Origin: Prorocentrum cordatum
Lineage: Eukaryota; Sar; Dinophyceae; Prorocentrales; Prorocentraceae
Reading direction: 5' to 3'
DNA: 64,000 bases
NCBI GenBank assembly: GCA_963575745.1
Contig: CAUYUJ010002758.1
Coordinates: 520,675-584,674 of the forward strand
Shown here: positions 36,126-45,707 of the stretch, in pieces
Numbering within the stretch: position 1 is the stretch's first letter
How the letters are laid out: each line of letters begins with the position of its first letter
Program-made: the position numbers and the translations under genes
The notes under the pieces: model-generated
Database searches by the model: none
What the model was told of the DNA's origin: nothing
The model's input: only the letters and a program-made list of their open reading frames with translations

Positions 36126-36986
36126 ATGGCGTCCACTGTTGGAGATATAGATATGCAGCTCAACGTTAGGTTGTCGGACGAATCTATACCAGCTGACCTT
36201 GATGGCAAAATGATCACGACGATGATACCTTGTAAGTTCCATTTCAAACGAGGGCGGGCACCTACGCTTGTTCAGATCGAAGTTCCTGAGGTCAAATACC
36301 CTTTTCGCAGTTCGCCTGGCCTCCGTGATGTTCCCGAGGTCGCAGGTGCAGGTGATGATGAATCCAGGAAGCGCCACTGTGGCGCAATCGACAAGACGGG
36401 CATCATTGACAGCAGGCAGCAGTGCGCCATGGCGGCGCCGACGGAGCCCCCCAAAGACAAGAAGGCTCTCGCCGCAGTCAAATCTTCGATGCCTGCTCCC
36501 AGCAGCGGGTGGCTGTGCAAGAAGCCGACGAAGGAGATGGGCCAGACGCTGACAAATGAGATGGGCCAGACCTTCGGCTACGACAAGGGCGATGGAGGGC
36601 AGCAGAGCAGCAGCAGCAGTGCGGGTACTTGGCCGCGCCGCTTGCTGCTCGAGGCGCCGGCGCCGGCGCAGCCGCCAGCAAAGCAGATGGTCATTGACAT
36701 CGACGACGGCCCCGAGACGAAGAGCGACGCTCCCGCCGGTGATGCGTTGGCTACGGCGCCGACGTTGCCAGCGGCGCTCCCAGACCCCTGCGCCGAGTCG
36801 GCCATCTTGGCTGAGACGCAGGCGGTCGTGGCCCCCAGCAGCCCACAGCCGCCCGATGCGTTGTCACAGGAGCCGCAGCAGCTTGAGGAAACGCAGCTCG
36901 ACTCGCTGCCCCCATGTGGATACGACGACTACTTCTCAGGCTTGCAGAACTTAGGCCTCGAGGAATCGCAATCGCAGTTAGGTTAG
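36126..36986 (+). CDS. Unknown 286-aa acidic, low-complexity protein
   Basis: I chose the ATG at 36126 (start MASTVGDIDMQLNV); the same frame is open upstream to 36033 but that part is not protein-like. The first ~90 residues look globular (CKFHFKRGRAPTLVQIEV). The middle has an imperfect repeat KEMGQTLTNEMGQTFGY. The rest is rich in Ala, Pro, Gln and acidic residues and ends with Gln/Leu/Glu-rich stretches and SQSQLG. I recognise no domain. It is the first gene inside the 20-kb element, on the same strand as the others. Its acidic, disordered C-terminal half could act in protein contacts; that is a guess. Confidence 0.6.
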   Translation: MASTVGDIDMQLNVRLSDESIPADLDGKMITTMIPCKFHFKRGRAPTLVQIEVPEVKYPFRSSPGLRDVPEVAGAGDDESRKRHCGAIDKTGIIDSRQQCAMAAPTEPPKDKKALAAVKSSMPAPSSGWLCKKPTKEMGQTLTNEMGQTFGYDKGDGGQQSSSSSAGTWPRRLLLEAPAPAQPPAKQMVIDIDDGPETKSDAPAGDALATAPTLPAALPDPCAESAILAETQAVVAPSSPQPPDALSQEPQQLEETQLDSLPPCGYDDYFSGLQNLGLEESQSQLG

Positions 36987-38225
36987 GAGCTTCATTCTGC
37001 TAGTTGTGGCGTTGGCGCCGCGGCGCCACGATCGCGCCCGCGTGCATTGTATCTCTAAGACATTCCATGCGCAACGGCGCTCAGATTTTGTATTGCAACG
37101 TTCCTCATCCGTGGACCTTAACATGATGTGTCTCTTTTTGTTATCATGCAATTACGCTTGTCATTGTTGTACCCCCAGCCTCGGAACTGGTCCACAAGAC
37201 ACGCAGTTTAGCCATTGCAAGGTTATGAGTGTTGGAGTCGGTCTCTTTGGTATTTCATTGGATCAATAAAACAGGCTTCATAAAAGGCTCCATAAAAGGC
37301 TCCATAAACATAGGCTCCATACAGGCTCCATAAAGACGGATTCCTTTCGTATTTCAATAGGCTCCATAAACTTTTCAATGGGCCCTCTGGTATTTCACTT
37401 GGCTCCCCGTGTATCTCAACCCGCACCGGTTCCCATGCTCCCGTGCATTTTTGATGTCAGATGCCCCTCTGTATCCACAAATTGTTGTATATATGTGATG
37501 TCAACACTGGTACATCCTCAAAACTGCCAGCCCATCCGGAAGCGGTGCCTAGGTGATTTGCCAGGAGATTGAGTGCTGGAGCGTTTTCGTGTCTCGATGT
37601 TCTTGGTATCATTCACGCTTCGTATATTGATCTTCTTAACATTCTGGAGATACCTGACGCTTCGCGTCGCGGTCACGCGCACCTGCATGTTCTTGAGGCT
37701 CGGCCGCTTCATAATATTGACTATTCATGACGCTTCGCGTCTTAATATTCATGACGCTTCGCGGTGTGTGATTGTTGACGGTGCTTCGCGTTGTGTGATT
37801 GTTGACGGTTCGAATTGCAGCAACAGCCCACCTCAAAGTTTCGAGTGATGTTGGCCCATCTGGAATCGTCATGTAATGTTCCGCTGCCTTTTGAGGCCGT
37901 CTTGGAACTGGCATGTAACCTCTTGGATGCATGTTGGAGGACATGAGCCATCATGGGCTGTCTTGAGCAATCTCTGAAGCCGTCTTAGCTTATATGGGGC
38001 GTATTGGAGCCATCCTGGGCCCTCTTAAAAAACTCTAGCGCACGTTAGCCACTCTCAGACTCATGTGGGCCCACGTGGATTAATAATCCGCCACCGTGGC
38101 GCAAGGCGCGAGGGGAGTGTCCTCAGGCTCTCAAGGGTTCTCTGTCCTGAGTCCTGTGCCAATTTCCTGGGCGATCCTGCGCGCTCTTGCGCGCTCCTGG
38201 GCGCTCCCGGGCTCGTCGGTCGCAT
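36987..38225. other. No gene seen; short direct repeats
   Basis: At 37265-37330 the phrase GGCTCCATAAA recurs five times. At 37725-37812 CATGACGCTTCGCG and GTGTGATTGTTGACGG are each repeated. From 37840 onward scattered CTCTTGG and GGGCCC words lead into the GAGGCCCC array. This is probably the 3' region of the preceding gene and the spacer of the element. Confidence 0.5.
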
Positions 38226-38870
38226 GGATTTTCCAGAGGCCACGGGGCCCCAAGACGGGCCAAGAGGGCCCCAAGAATCGCCCAAGAGGGCCAAAGAGGC
38301 CTCCAAGACGGCCCAAGAGCGCTCCAAGACGCCCCAGATGTCACAAGACTGCTCAAGAGGCCTTCAAGAGGCCCCAAGAGCGCTCCAAGAGGCCTTCCAA
38401 GAGGGCTCCAAGAGGCCAACATCATAGGTTCTCGTTGTGCGTTTTCAATGTTTTTGGTGCTCTCGTTTTTTTGACCTTCTGACGTTCCAAGACGGACCAC
38501 GAGGCCCCAAAGACCGCCCCAATACGGCCCAAGAGGCCCTCAAGATGACCCCAAAACTGCCCAAACGGGCTCCCAAACAGCCCAGGAGGCGCCCAAGATG
38601 GCCTGCGAGGGCCCCAATATGGCCCCAAGAGGGGCCCAATAGGGGGAACACGAACCGACAATTCGAGACCTCCGCTCCAAGAAGGCCCCAGGAGACCCCA
38701 CGAGGCCTCCAAGAGACCCCTAAGAGGCCCCCGCGATGCCCCACGAGGCCCCCAAGAGGCCCAACAGAAAGCCCTGAGAGACCTCCAAGCAGCCCCCAAA
38801 ATGCCTCAAAACTGCCTCCAAGAAGCCCCCGAAAGGCATCCGAGGGGCCGAAGGCCACTAGATAACTTTG
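38226..38870 (+). repeat. GAGGCCCCAAGA array 1, upstream of the hAT-like gene
   Basis: About 640 bp of degenerate 10-15-bp words of the type CCAAGAGGCCCC. The array ends with a more conserved segment (CTCAAAACTGCCTCCAAGAA, CCCCCGAAAGGCATCC, GGGCCGAAGGCCACTAGATA). That terminal segment is shared with array 4 at 48410-48535, which also precedes a gene. A short interruption at 38420-38480 is unique. Confidence 0.75.
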
Positions 38871-38942
38871 TGGGGCGTCGCACAAAGGATCCCGTGGATG
38901 TCTACGGACCCAATCGGGGGCCCCTCATCCTCCCTCTCCTCC

Positions 38943-38964
38943 TCCGTAGCCGTTTTGGCTCGCA
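38943..38964 (+). other. Relict dinoflagellate spliced-leader sequence
   Basis: Reads TCCGTAGCCGTTTTGGCTC plus three more bases. The established dinoflagellate spliced leader begins TCCGTAGCCATTTTGGCTC and ends AAG, so 18 of the first 19 positions agree. It lies 43 bp before the ATG at 39008. A leader copy in genomic DNA upstream of a gene is the known signature of a trans-spliced mRNA having been copied back into the genome. Confidence 0.75.
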
Positions 38965-39007
38965 GTCCTTGCCTTTTGTACTGACCACGACGATTGCATC
39001 TTATTTC

Positions 39008-42000
39008 ATGGACCACGAATGTGGCTTCTTCGACGATGCACCCGTGACGCCGCATAAGCCGCCGCCAGCGGCAGCCCTGAAGACTGTGACGAAGTGGACG
39101 GCCCCAGAACCCACGCCTGAGAAATCGACGGACACGAAAACGGGCAGAACCAGACAGCGCAGCGTGGAGGCGACTTTCAAGGAATTGTCCCACCGGTGGC
39201 GCAAGCGGGACTTCATGTGTATCGACCCGTCCGATTTGGAGAGCGGTCTCTGGCTGACGGTGGTCAACGGCAAGGCGGGATGCCGCCTTTGCGCTGCTTT
39301 TCACACGGATACTGCTTGGGGCCGGTACGAGATCGACTCGCCTACGACGCTGCAGATCAGCCACTTGAAACGGCATGCTGAATCCGTCGTTCACGCTGAT
39401 GCCTACGGCCGTTTCTTCGGAGCACCCGTCGCTGAGAGGATTGGTGCCCCTAGCAAGGAGGAGTTCCTTTCTGTGATCAAGTCCAGGCAACAACACCATT
39501 CACTGCGTGACGGCGTCATCAATTTCGGATGCAGGGGCAAGGTTCGAAACGCAGAGTGGTGCATCGCAGAGGCCATACGTGAGGACACGCGCGCCTTCCT
39601 CCAGAAGGCCACTTCGTTCGCGCTGCTGCAGGATGCTCGGTCCCCTCGCCTCTTGATCCGATTCAGCGCTTCGCAGCCGCTGCCCTCGCTAACCTTCCAG
39701 AAGGGCTACCTCGGGCACATCCACCAGCCAGCGGGCGACGCTGCTGACATCGCGAGAGGTACCCAGCAGATCTTGCGACGTTTCTGCACCAGACGACTAG
39801 GGTCTGGGCGCGGAGGAGAGGAGTTCGACGAAGCACTTTACAACCACCTCCTGGTGATTTGCGAGATGTATGTGTCAGATGCTGCGTCCGACGAGCGAAC
39901 TGCCGGCGAGGCTCTACGCACGCCTGCGGCCGTCCTCAATGCCTACCACGCTCCGATGCCTAACATCATGGTGATCCAGGCTGACCTCACCCACGGCATG
40001 AGAAGGACGGGCATCAGAAACGGCTGCCTCCTCCTCCTCCTCCTTCTCCTCCTCCTCCTCCTCCGACTCCGCTCTGCGCGTGATTTAGCACGAACGGGTC
40101 GCGTAAGCCCATTCAGGGGTCCGACAGCTTAAAAATTATCCCAGTGCGACCGTACCTAGGAGTCGGAGCCTCTAGGAAAGCAACATTAGCAGCAGCAATA
40201 GTGGATGCTGTGCTATGCTCTGCTCTGCTCTGCTCTGCTCTGCTCTGCTATGCTATGCTATGCTGCGCAATGCTATGCTGGGCTCGGCTAGGCTAGGCTA
40301 GGGTATGCTATGCTATACTATGATATGCTATGCTGCGCTGTGCTATGCTAAGCAATGCCATGATATGATATGCTACGTTGCGCTATGATATGCTATGCTA
40401 TGCTGAGCTATGCTCTGCTATGCTATGCTGTGCTATGCTTGGCTATGTTATGCTACGACATGCTGTGCTAATGCTGCGCGGAGCTATGCTGCGCTGCGTT
40501 AAGCTAAGCTAAGGTAAACCAGGCTATGCTAAGCTAAGCTAAGATAAGCTAGGCTAGGCTAAGCTAAGCTAAGCTAAGCTAAACCACGATAAGCTAAGCT
40601 AAGCTAAGCTAAGCTAAGATGATATAAGCTAAGTTAAGCTAAGCTAAGCTTAGCTTAGCTTAGCTACGCCCAGCTAGGCTAGGCAAAGCTAAGCTGAGCT
40701 ACGCTAAGCGAACATGATATAAGCTAAACTAAGCTAAGCTAAGTTAAGCTAAGCTAAGCTAAGCTAAGCTAAGCTAAGCTAAGCTAAGCTAAGCTTAGTT
40801 AGGCTAAGCTGGGTGAACCCAGGGGGCGCAACTGGGGGAACCGCGGGGCGGATCCTGGGGGAACCGCCCGGGGCGTTTAGCACTGCCCGGCCCTTTAAGC
40901 CAACAGGGTAAGAACCCTTCTAGGCAGAGTCTAGGTAAGGAACAAAACCAGAACAACGGGGCGCAGCTCGTGAGTTAACCACGGGTCACTGTGACTAAAC
41001 CAGGAGGAGGAGGAGGAGGAGGAAGAGGAGCAGCAGGAGAAAGGGGGCGAAGGGAGGAGGAGGATGAGGAGAAGGAGGAGGAGGAGGAGGAAGAAGAAGC
41101 TGAGTATGAGGGCGAGGCGGGGGACGAAGATGGGGAGTCGGAGGAGGAGGAGGAGGAAGATGCTGAGTATGAGGGCGAAGCGAGGATGGGGCTATCTTCG
41201 CCGTCAGGGTCGCAACGCCGAGTTGCCAGCTGATCCGTCCCCACAAGTGTTCCTGCCTCTCTTCCTCGTCCTCCTCCAGCTCCTCCTCCTCCTCCTCCGA
41301 CTCCTCCTCCTGCACCTCCTCCTCCTCCTCCTCCTCCGCCTCCTCCTCCCCCCCATCCTCTTCCGCATCCTTATCCCCTCTCCCCTGGTTTGATCGCTTG
41401 CCCCCTCAGGATCCTGAGCAAGCCGCAGCGCGCAGAGCCCTACCTCGAGGCGACCATGAAAGTATTGCTCACGGATAACCATTCCATGATAAATTGCATT
41501 CAATGGAGCCACAAGCTTCAAGACATGTTCAACAAGTTTTGCCGTGAGATTGAAGGGGACCGAGTGAGTGGCGATCGTATTCGGAACATGCGCCACAGGA
41601 AGCACCGCTACGAGAGTATGCAAAAGCCGCTGGGCAGGCTGATCCTCTTCCTTGACGCCGTCATTATGGTGGCGCAGTGGGTTGCAGTGAATCGGGCGGG
41701 CAGTGCTGAGGAGCTCTACGCTCTCGATTTCTTGCTCGCCATAGACGAAGAGGCTCTCATTTGCGTTGCCCTTTGTGCTGATGCCGGCGACGAAGGAATA
41801 CAAATGGTCAGAGATGTGGATACTGAGAAGCACGATACTTCCCGGGTGGCGACGCTCCTGGCAACGTTCGTCGCCCACCTCGACTACCTGTTCGTCCAGG
41901 CGCACGCCCCTGAGTACGGCTACTGCGCTTACGTCCTCAAGCTCTTGGAACGCCCGAGAACAGTCTGGCTGCGCGGCGTGCCGAAGACGATCGGCGGGAC

Positions 42001-43558
42001 GGGCAAGGTCGGGCAGGAGCTGATCACTAAGTGCTTGGCCCGCATGAACAACTACGTGCGCGTGGCCATCGACACTTTGCGAGCGGAGTTCCCTTCTTTC
42101 CAAATGCTCAACGCCTTTCACATCTTCGACGTCAGCAAGAGCAGCAAAGCACTTTATGGTGACAAACAGGATGTGCGAGCCGAAGCTATGCACCGCCTTG
42201 CATCCATCTTCCGCGTGGACGTCGGACGGCTCGAATCGGAGTTTCTCGACCACGAGGCGATCGCACGGCACCTACTTTTCCGGGAGGCGGACACCAACAT
42301 GGGCGCATGGCAACTGGCCCTCCTGCGGACGCAGGGGCGGGCTGATACAAGGCGACAGCACCCGGCGTCAGCATTGGCCCCAGTCGTGCAGCGATACCTG
42401 TGCTTCAGCGGTACAACAACGTCTGGCATTGAGCAAACGTTCACACAGCAATGCCAGAACTTCTACTCCCAGCGCGACCACTGCAGCGTCGAGCTCGAGG
42501 TCGACGAAACGTTCATCCTTGACTTCAACAACGGCACCAAGGAGAACATTGACGAGATCATCGCTAGTGCGCAGAAGATCTGGGCTCAGACATACGGCAT
42601 TCCTCGTACGACGCCTGACAGGCTCCAACGTTTGGATACACACGGCAAGCACTCTTCCGCCTCGGCTTCAGCCAATATGACTGAAACCACTTTCATCACT
42701 GAGCGTCGTGCTGCCGTGGACGCGGACGTTACTACCTTCAGGTCCTTAGACGCGGTCATGGGCGACGCGTCCGTGCACGGCCAGGGCACGTGGTGCGAGT
42801 CTCTGGCCGTCGAGGAGGCGAAACAACACAAAAAGAACCGTGCCGCTGCAGCCGACGCCTTGCTCGACGGTGTTCTCCTTCCCAGCGAGATCACATTTGA
42901 TCTCATGGACGAGGCAGCTGGGCGTCAATCCACAAAGCAGGCAAACGACAGGAAGCGGGCGCGGACCAAAGCCACGCTCGCAGAGACTCTTGCTAAGCCT
43001 GGCGTGGGTCTTGTGCTGGCCGGAGCGCGGGTCTGCAACAGAGCGGGTGCGCTGTCGGCGGGCATTCCGAACACCATAGCTTTCGTGAATGATCCCTTGC
43101 AGTGCGAGATCCTGGTCGTGCGCGACCCGAGCGCACTGGCGGAGATGGACGCATTCGCTCTGGCGCTCAACGGAGGTTTGGCTGTGAGTCGTGAGTACCT
43201 GGCTAGCGGTGGGCAACGTGGGCCCAGTATCTTCTACAATGCTGCGACGGCCACGCCGCGGCGGATCTGGCTGTCCGCTGCTTTCTGCGCTGCTGAGGCG
43301 CGACTGGCCGACATCGTGCGCAGAGCAGCCAACATGGGAAAGTGGAAGCTATTGATGACCGAACTTGAGTTTCTGACGTTGTTCGAGAGACTCGAGAAAC
43401 AAAAAAGGGTGATGGAGGTGCTCGCAGTCGTCACTGCACCGGAGAAGGCCGTCCTGGGCGGCAATGAGTTTCGAAACGTGTTTGTCAAAAGTGAGTTCCT
43501 CGCTTTCTGCCGGCGGCCCGTGCTAAGCAAGAGCACGATTGGTGCATGTGGAGTCTAG
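39008..43558 (+). CDS. Zinc-finger, hAT-like candidate transposase (1048 aa, one intron)
   Basis: Exon 1 is 39008-40005 and exon 2 is 41410-43558. Joining them keeps one frame and gives LTHGMRR followed by ILSKPQRAEPYL. The N-terminal part has a C-x2-C at residues 92 and 95 and HLKRH with a further His (residues 119, 123, 129), resembling the TTF/BED fingers that bind transposon ends. SFALLQDARSP near residue 200 and IQADLTHGMRRIL at the exon junction could supply RNase H-fold acidic residues. FSGTTTSGIEQTF near residue 670 resembles the hAT dimerisation block. The C-terminal ~350 residues are unassigned. As the only gene of the element with transposase-like features it is the best candidate for the mobilising enzyme. 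The assignment is by motif resemblance only. Confidence 0.6.
40135..40949 (+). repeat. Composite pentamer repeat, copy A
   Basis: About 815 bp. A conserved ~75-bp head begins ATTATCCCAGTGCGACC and includes AGCAGCAGCAATAGTGGATG. Then come about 300 bp of (GCTAT)n variants and about 300 bp of (GCTAA)n variants. A conserved ~140-bp tail contains GGAACCGCGGGGCGGATCCT and TTTAGCACTGCCCGGCCCTT. Copy B at 47513 has the same order. No coding potential is evident. Confidence 0.9.
40996..41360. repeat. (GAG)n and (CTC)n tracts in the intron
   Basis: GAG-rich 40996-41165, including a near-duplicate GAxGCTGAGTATGAGGGCGA at 41096 and 41158. CTC-rich 41265-41355. The two tracts are complementary and could pair, bringing the acceptor end of the intron into a hairpin. 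Confidence 0.85.
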
Positions 43559-43682
43559 GTGCATCTTCGTCGGTGATAGCGAGGGCGAACGAGTATTGAT
43601 GTATCAGCAGTGCGAGTTTCACTGCATACTGGCGCGCTTTTGCGCGCGATGTGGGGAAGCATCAGCCGCGCATGATATACCG

Positions 43683-43850
43683 CCGTGGCCCTCCTCCTCC
43701 TCCTCCTCCTCCTCCTCCTCCTCCCCCTCCTCTTCCACTCCTCCATTCCCCATCCCTCATCCTCCTCATCCTCGTCCAACGCCGACTCCTCCTTCTCATG
43801 CTTTTACCGCTCCTCCTCCTCCTCTACCTCTACGGGCTGATACGGCTTAT
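43683..43850 (+). repeat. CTC-rich tract after the hAT-like gene
   Basis: (CCT)n followed by degenerate CTCCT/CATCCTC sequence starting about 125 bp after the stop codon. No gene. Confidence 0.85.
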
Positions 43851-43859
43851 ATAGCTCAT

Positions 43860-44510
43860 AATGATGTAAGGGCTTACAAGGGTTACAGGGCTTAAAAGGC
43901 TTATCGGGCGTGCATGGCTTGTGGGACTCATGAGGTTCCTGCGGCTGTTAGGGCTCACAAGGATCATAGGGCTCATCGGTCTGGTAGGCCTCATACGGCT
44001 TATAGGGCTCATAGGGCCCAAAGGGTTCATAGGGCCTATAGGGCCTATAGGGCTTATAGGGTTTGTCGGGCTTACAGGTCTTATAGGGCTTATACAGCTC
44101 ATTTGGCTTATAAGGCGTTCAAGGCTCATATGGCTTATAGGGCTTATCTGGCTCTTACGGCTCGTATGTCTTGTAGGCCGTATCAGGCTTTTAGGGCTTA
44201 TTGGGCTTGCAGGGCGCCTGGGGCTTGTATGGCATTTATGGCTTACATGACTTAGAGTGTTTATATGGCGTATGTGGCTTACAAGGCGTCTACTGCTTAC
44301 GGGGCGTATCACACAAAACCTTTGGTAGGGATCACCACTTGCCCGAGTGCTGATCCCTGCCAAACCGTGGTTCCCACCGACGATAGGTCTTATATGGCTT
44401 ATGCGGCTTATAGGGCGCATGGGGCTTATGTGGCCTATGGGGCTTATAAGGCTTATAGGGCCTACAGGGCTCACAGGGGTTATAGGGCTCGTAGGGTTTA
44501 TATGGTAGCT
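43860..44510 (+). repeat. GGGCTTATA 9-10-bp minisatellite
   Basis: About 650 bp of GGGCTTATAG variants. It is interrupted at 44325-44375 by GGTAGGGATCA...TGATCCCTGCC, a short hairpin-forming insert. Frames give Gly-Leu-Ile or Ser-Pro-Ile repeats and are not genes. Confidence 0.9.
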
Positions 44511-44529
44511 ACTACTCCTCCACCTCCTA

Positions 44530-44730
44530 CTCAATAGCTCCTCCTCCTCCTCCTCCTCCTCCTCCTCCTCCTCCTCCTCCTCCTCCTGCTCCTTCTCCTG
44601 CTCCTCCTCCTGCTCCTCCGCCTCCTCCCAACCCCCTCCGTCTCCCTCCCTCCACCCTCCATCCCCATCCCTCCCTCCCTCCCTGCTCGCTCCCTCCCCC
44701 CCTCCCTCCGCCGTTCCCCCTTCGACGACG
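44530..44730 (+). repeat. CTC/CCCTC-rich tract
   Basis: (CTC)n to about 44590, then CTCCTGCTC and CCCTCCCTC variants to about 44715. Confidence 0.9.
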
Positions 44731-44733
44731 CTG

Positions 44734-44990
44734 GATGGTCGGACACCGTCGAGACTGTGGAGCGGGGGGGGGATATTATCCCCCCCCCGCTCCGGCCTCT
44801 TGGACGTCCGAGGCTGTGGAAACGGGTGTTAAAATCAAGCAAGCGTTTCCACACAGCTCGCACACTGAATCAATCATTACACAATTTCTCCGCAGTCTCG
44901 GACGTCCTTCCTGGGGGAGCGTTTTCCGCAGCCTCGGACGTCCATGACAGTGGAGCGGGGGGGGGATAATACCCCCCCCCTTCTCCACAG
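44734..44990. repeat. Palindrome-rich element with G9/C9 hairpins
   Basis: Two similar hairpins frame the segment. At 44759-44795 GGAGCGGGGGGGGGATA meets its complement TATCCCCCCCCCGCTCC. At 44953-44982 GGAGCGGGGGGGGGATAATA is followed by C9. Between them GGACGTCCGAGGCTGTGGAAA (about 44813) pairs with the inverted TTTTCCGCAGCCTCGGACGT (about 44924), and CTCGGACGTCC occurs again at 44905. This looks like a short fold-back element. Confidence 0.7.
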
Positions 44991-45059
44991 AGCTCCAGTG
45001 GCTTTCAGTCGGGGTTACAGGGGTTACCAATGATGAGGGCGATGATGCAGTGGTGGACG

Positions 45060-45255
45060 TATGATGATGATAAGGAGGGAGGAGGAGGAGGAGGAGGAGG
45101 ATGAGGAGGAGGATGATACGGAGGGAGGAGGGATGAGGATGAGAAGGACGACGACGGAGAAGGAAGAGACGGATGATGAGGATGAGGAGACGGGGGAGGA
45201 GGAGGAGGAGGAGGAGGAGGAGGAGGAGGAGGAGGAAGAGGAGGACGGAGGATGA
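45060..45255 (+). repeat. GAG/GAT-rich microsatellite
   Basis: About 195 bp of GAG repeat with GAT and GAC variants, ending in (GAG)n 45198-45245. No gene. Confidence 0.9.
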
Positions 45256-45374
45256 TGAGACACTTGCTCCGCGAATTACGCCTTCAATACGTTGCTAGTT
45301 CAAGTTCTCCCTTAGGGATATCAATGGGTTAATCCTCCCCTATGTTTTTCAACGGGTTCTTAGATTGTTCACTG

Positions 45375-45545
45375 GATTCCTCGTGGGCCTCTCTTGGAAC
45401 CTCTTGGGGACCTCTTCGATAGGGCCTTGTCGGGGCCCTCAATCTCATACGCCTTGGGAACCTTGGGTCCTCTTGGGTCTGCTCTTTTTTTGGCCTTCAG
45501 GAGTGGCGCCCCTGGGGGTCCTCTTGGGGCCTCATGCTGTCCCAT
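45375..45545 (-). repeat. GAGGCCCCAAGA array 2 (opposite orientation), upstream of the methyltransferase
   Basis: On the plus strand this reads CTCTTGGxACCTCTTGGGGA-type words, the complement of the arrays at 38226, 47040 and 48305. The methyltransferase gene is therefore framed by inverted arrays, this one before it and array 3 after it. Confidence 0.65.
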
Positions 45546-45707
45546 GCCGCGCCTCGCCTGAGTGAGCGGATGCATCCGACAGCAAGTGCGAGCTCCAAGG
45601 CTCGCCTTCGGTCGCCTACTTGGGCAATGTCCGTAACACGTTCTAAAGCTGTTTCGGTTTCCGTGTCAAAGCGCCATTGCTGCAGCGACCTGCCCACACA
45701 GGCTTCC

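Larger units (their letters stand above)
40006..41409 (+). other. Predicted 1404-nt GA-AG intron of the hAT-like gene
   Basis: The boundary reads ATGAGAAG|GACGGGC at the left and CTTGCCCCCTCAG|GATCCTG at the right. AG|G at the acceptor and GA at the donor fit dinoflagellate introns. Removing it restores the frame (phase 2 on both sides). The intron is full of repeats: (CTC)n at 40026-40065, composite repeat copy A, (GAG)n and a second (CTC)n. Retaining it gives a frame that ends at 40132. Confidence 0.7.

Noticed and set aside
45486-45503. TTTTTTTGGCCTTCAGG as a spliced-leader relict before the methyltransferase
   Set aside because: Only the TTTTGGC core matches; the leading CCGTAGCC half is absent.
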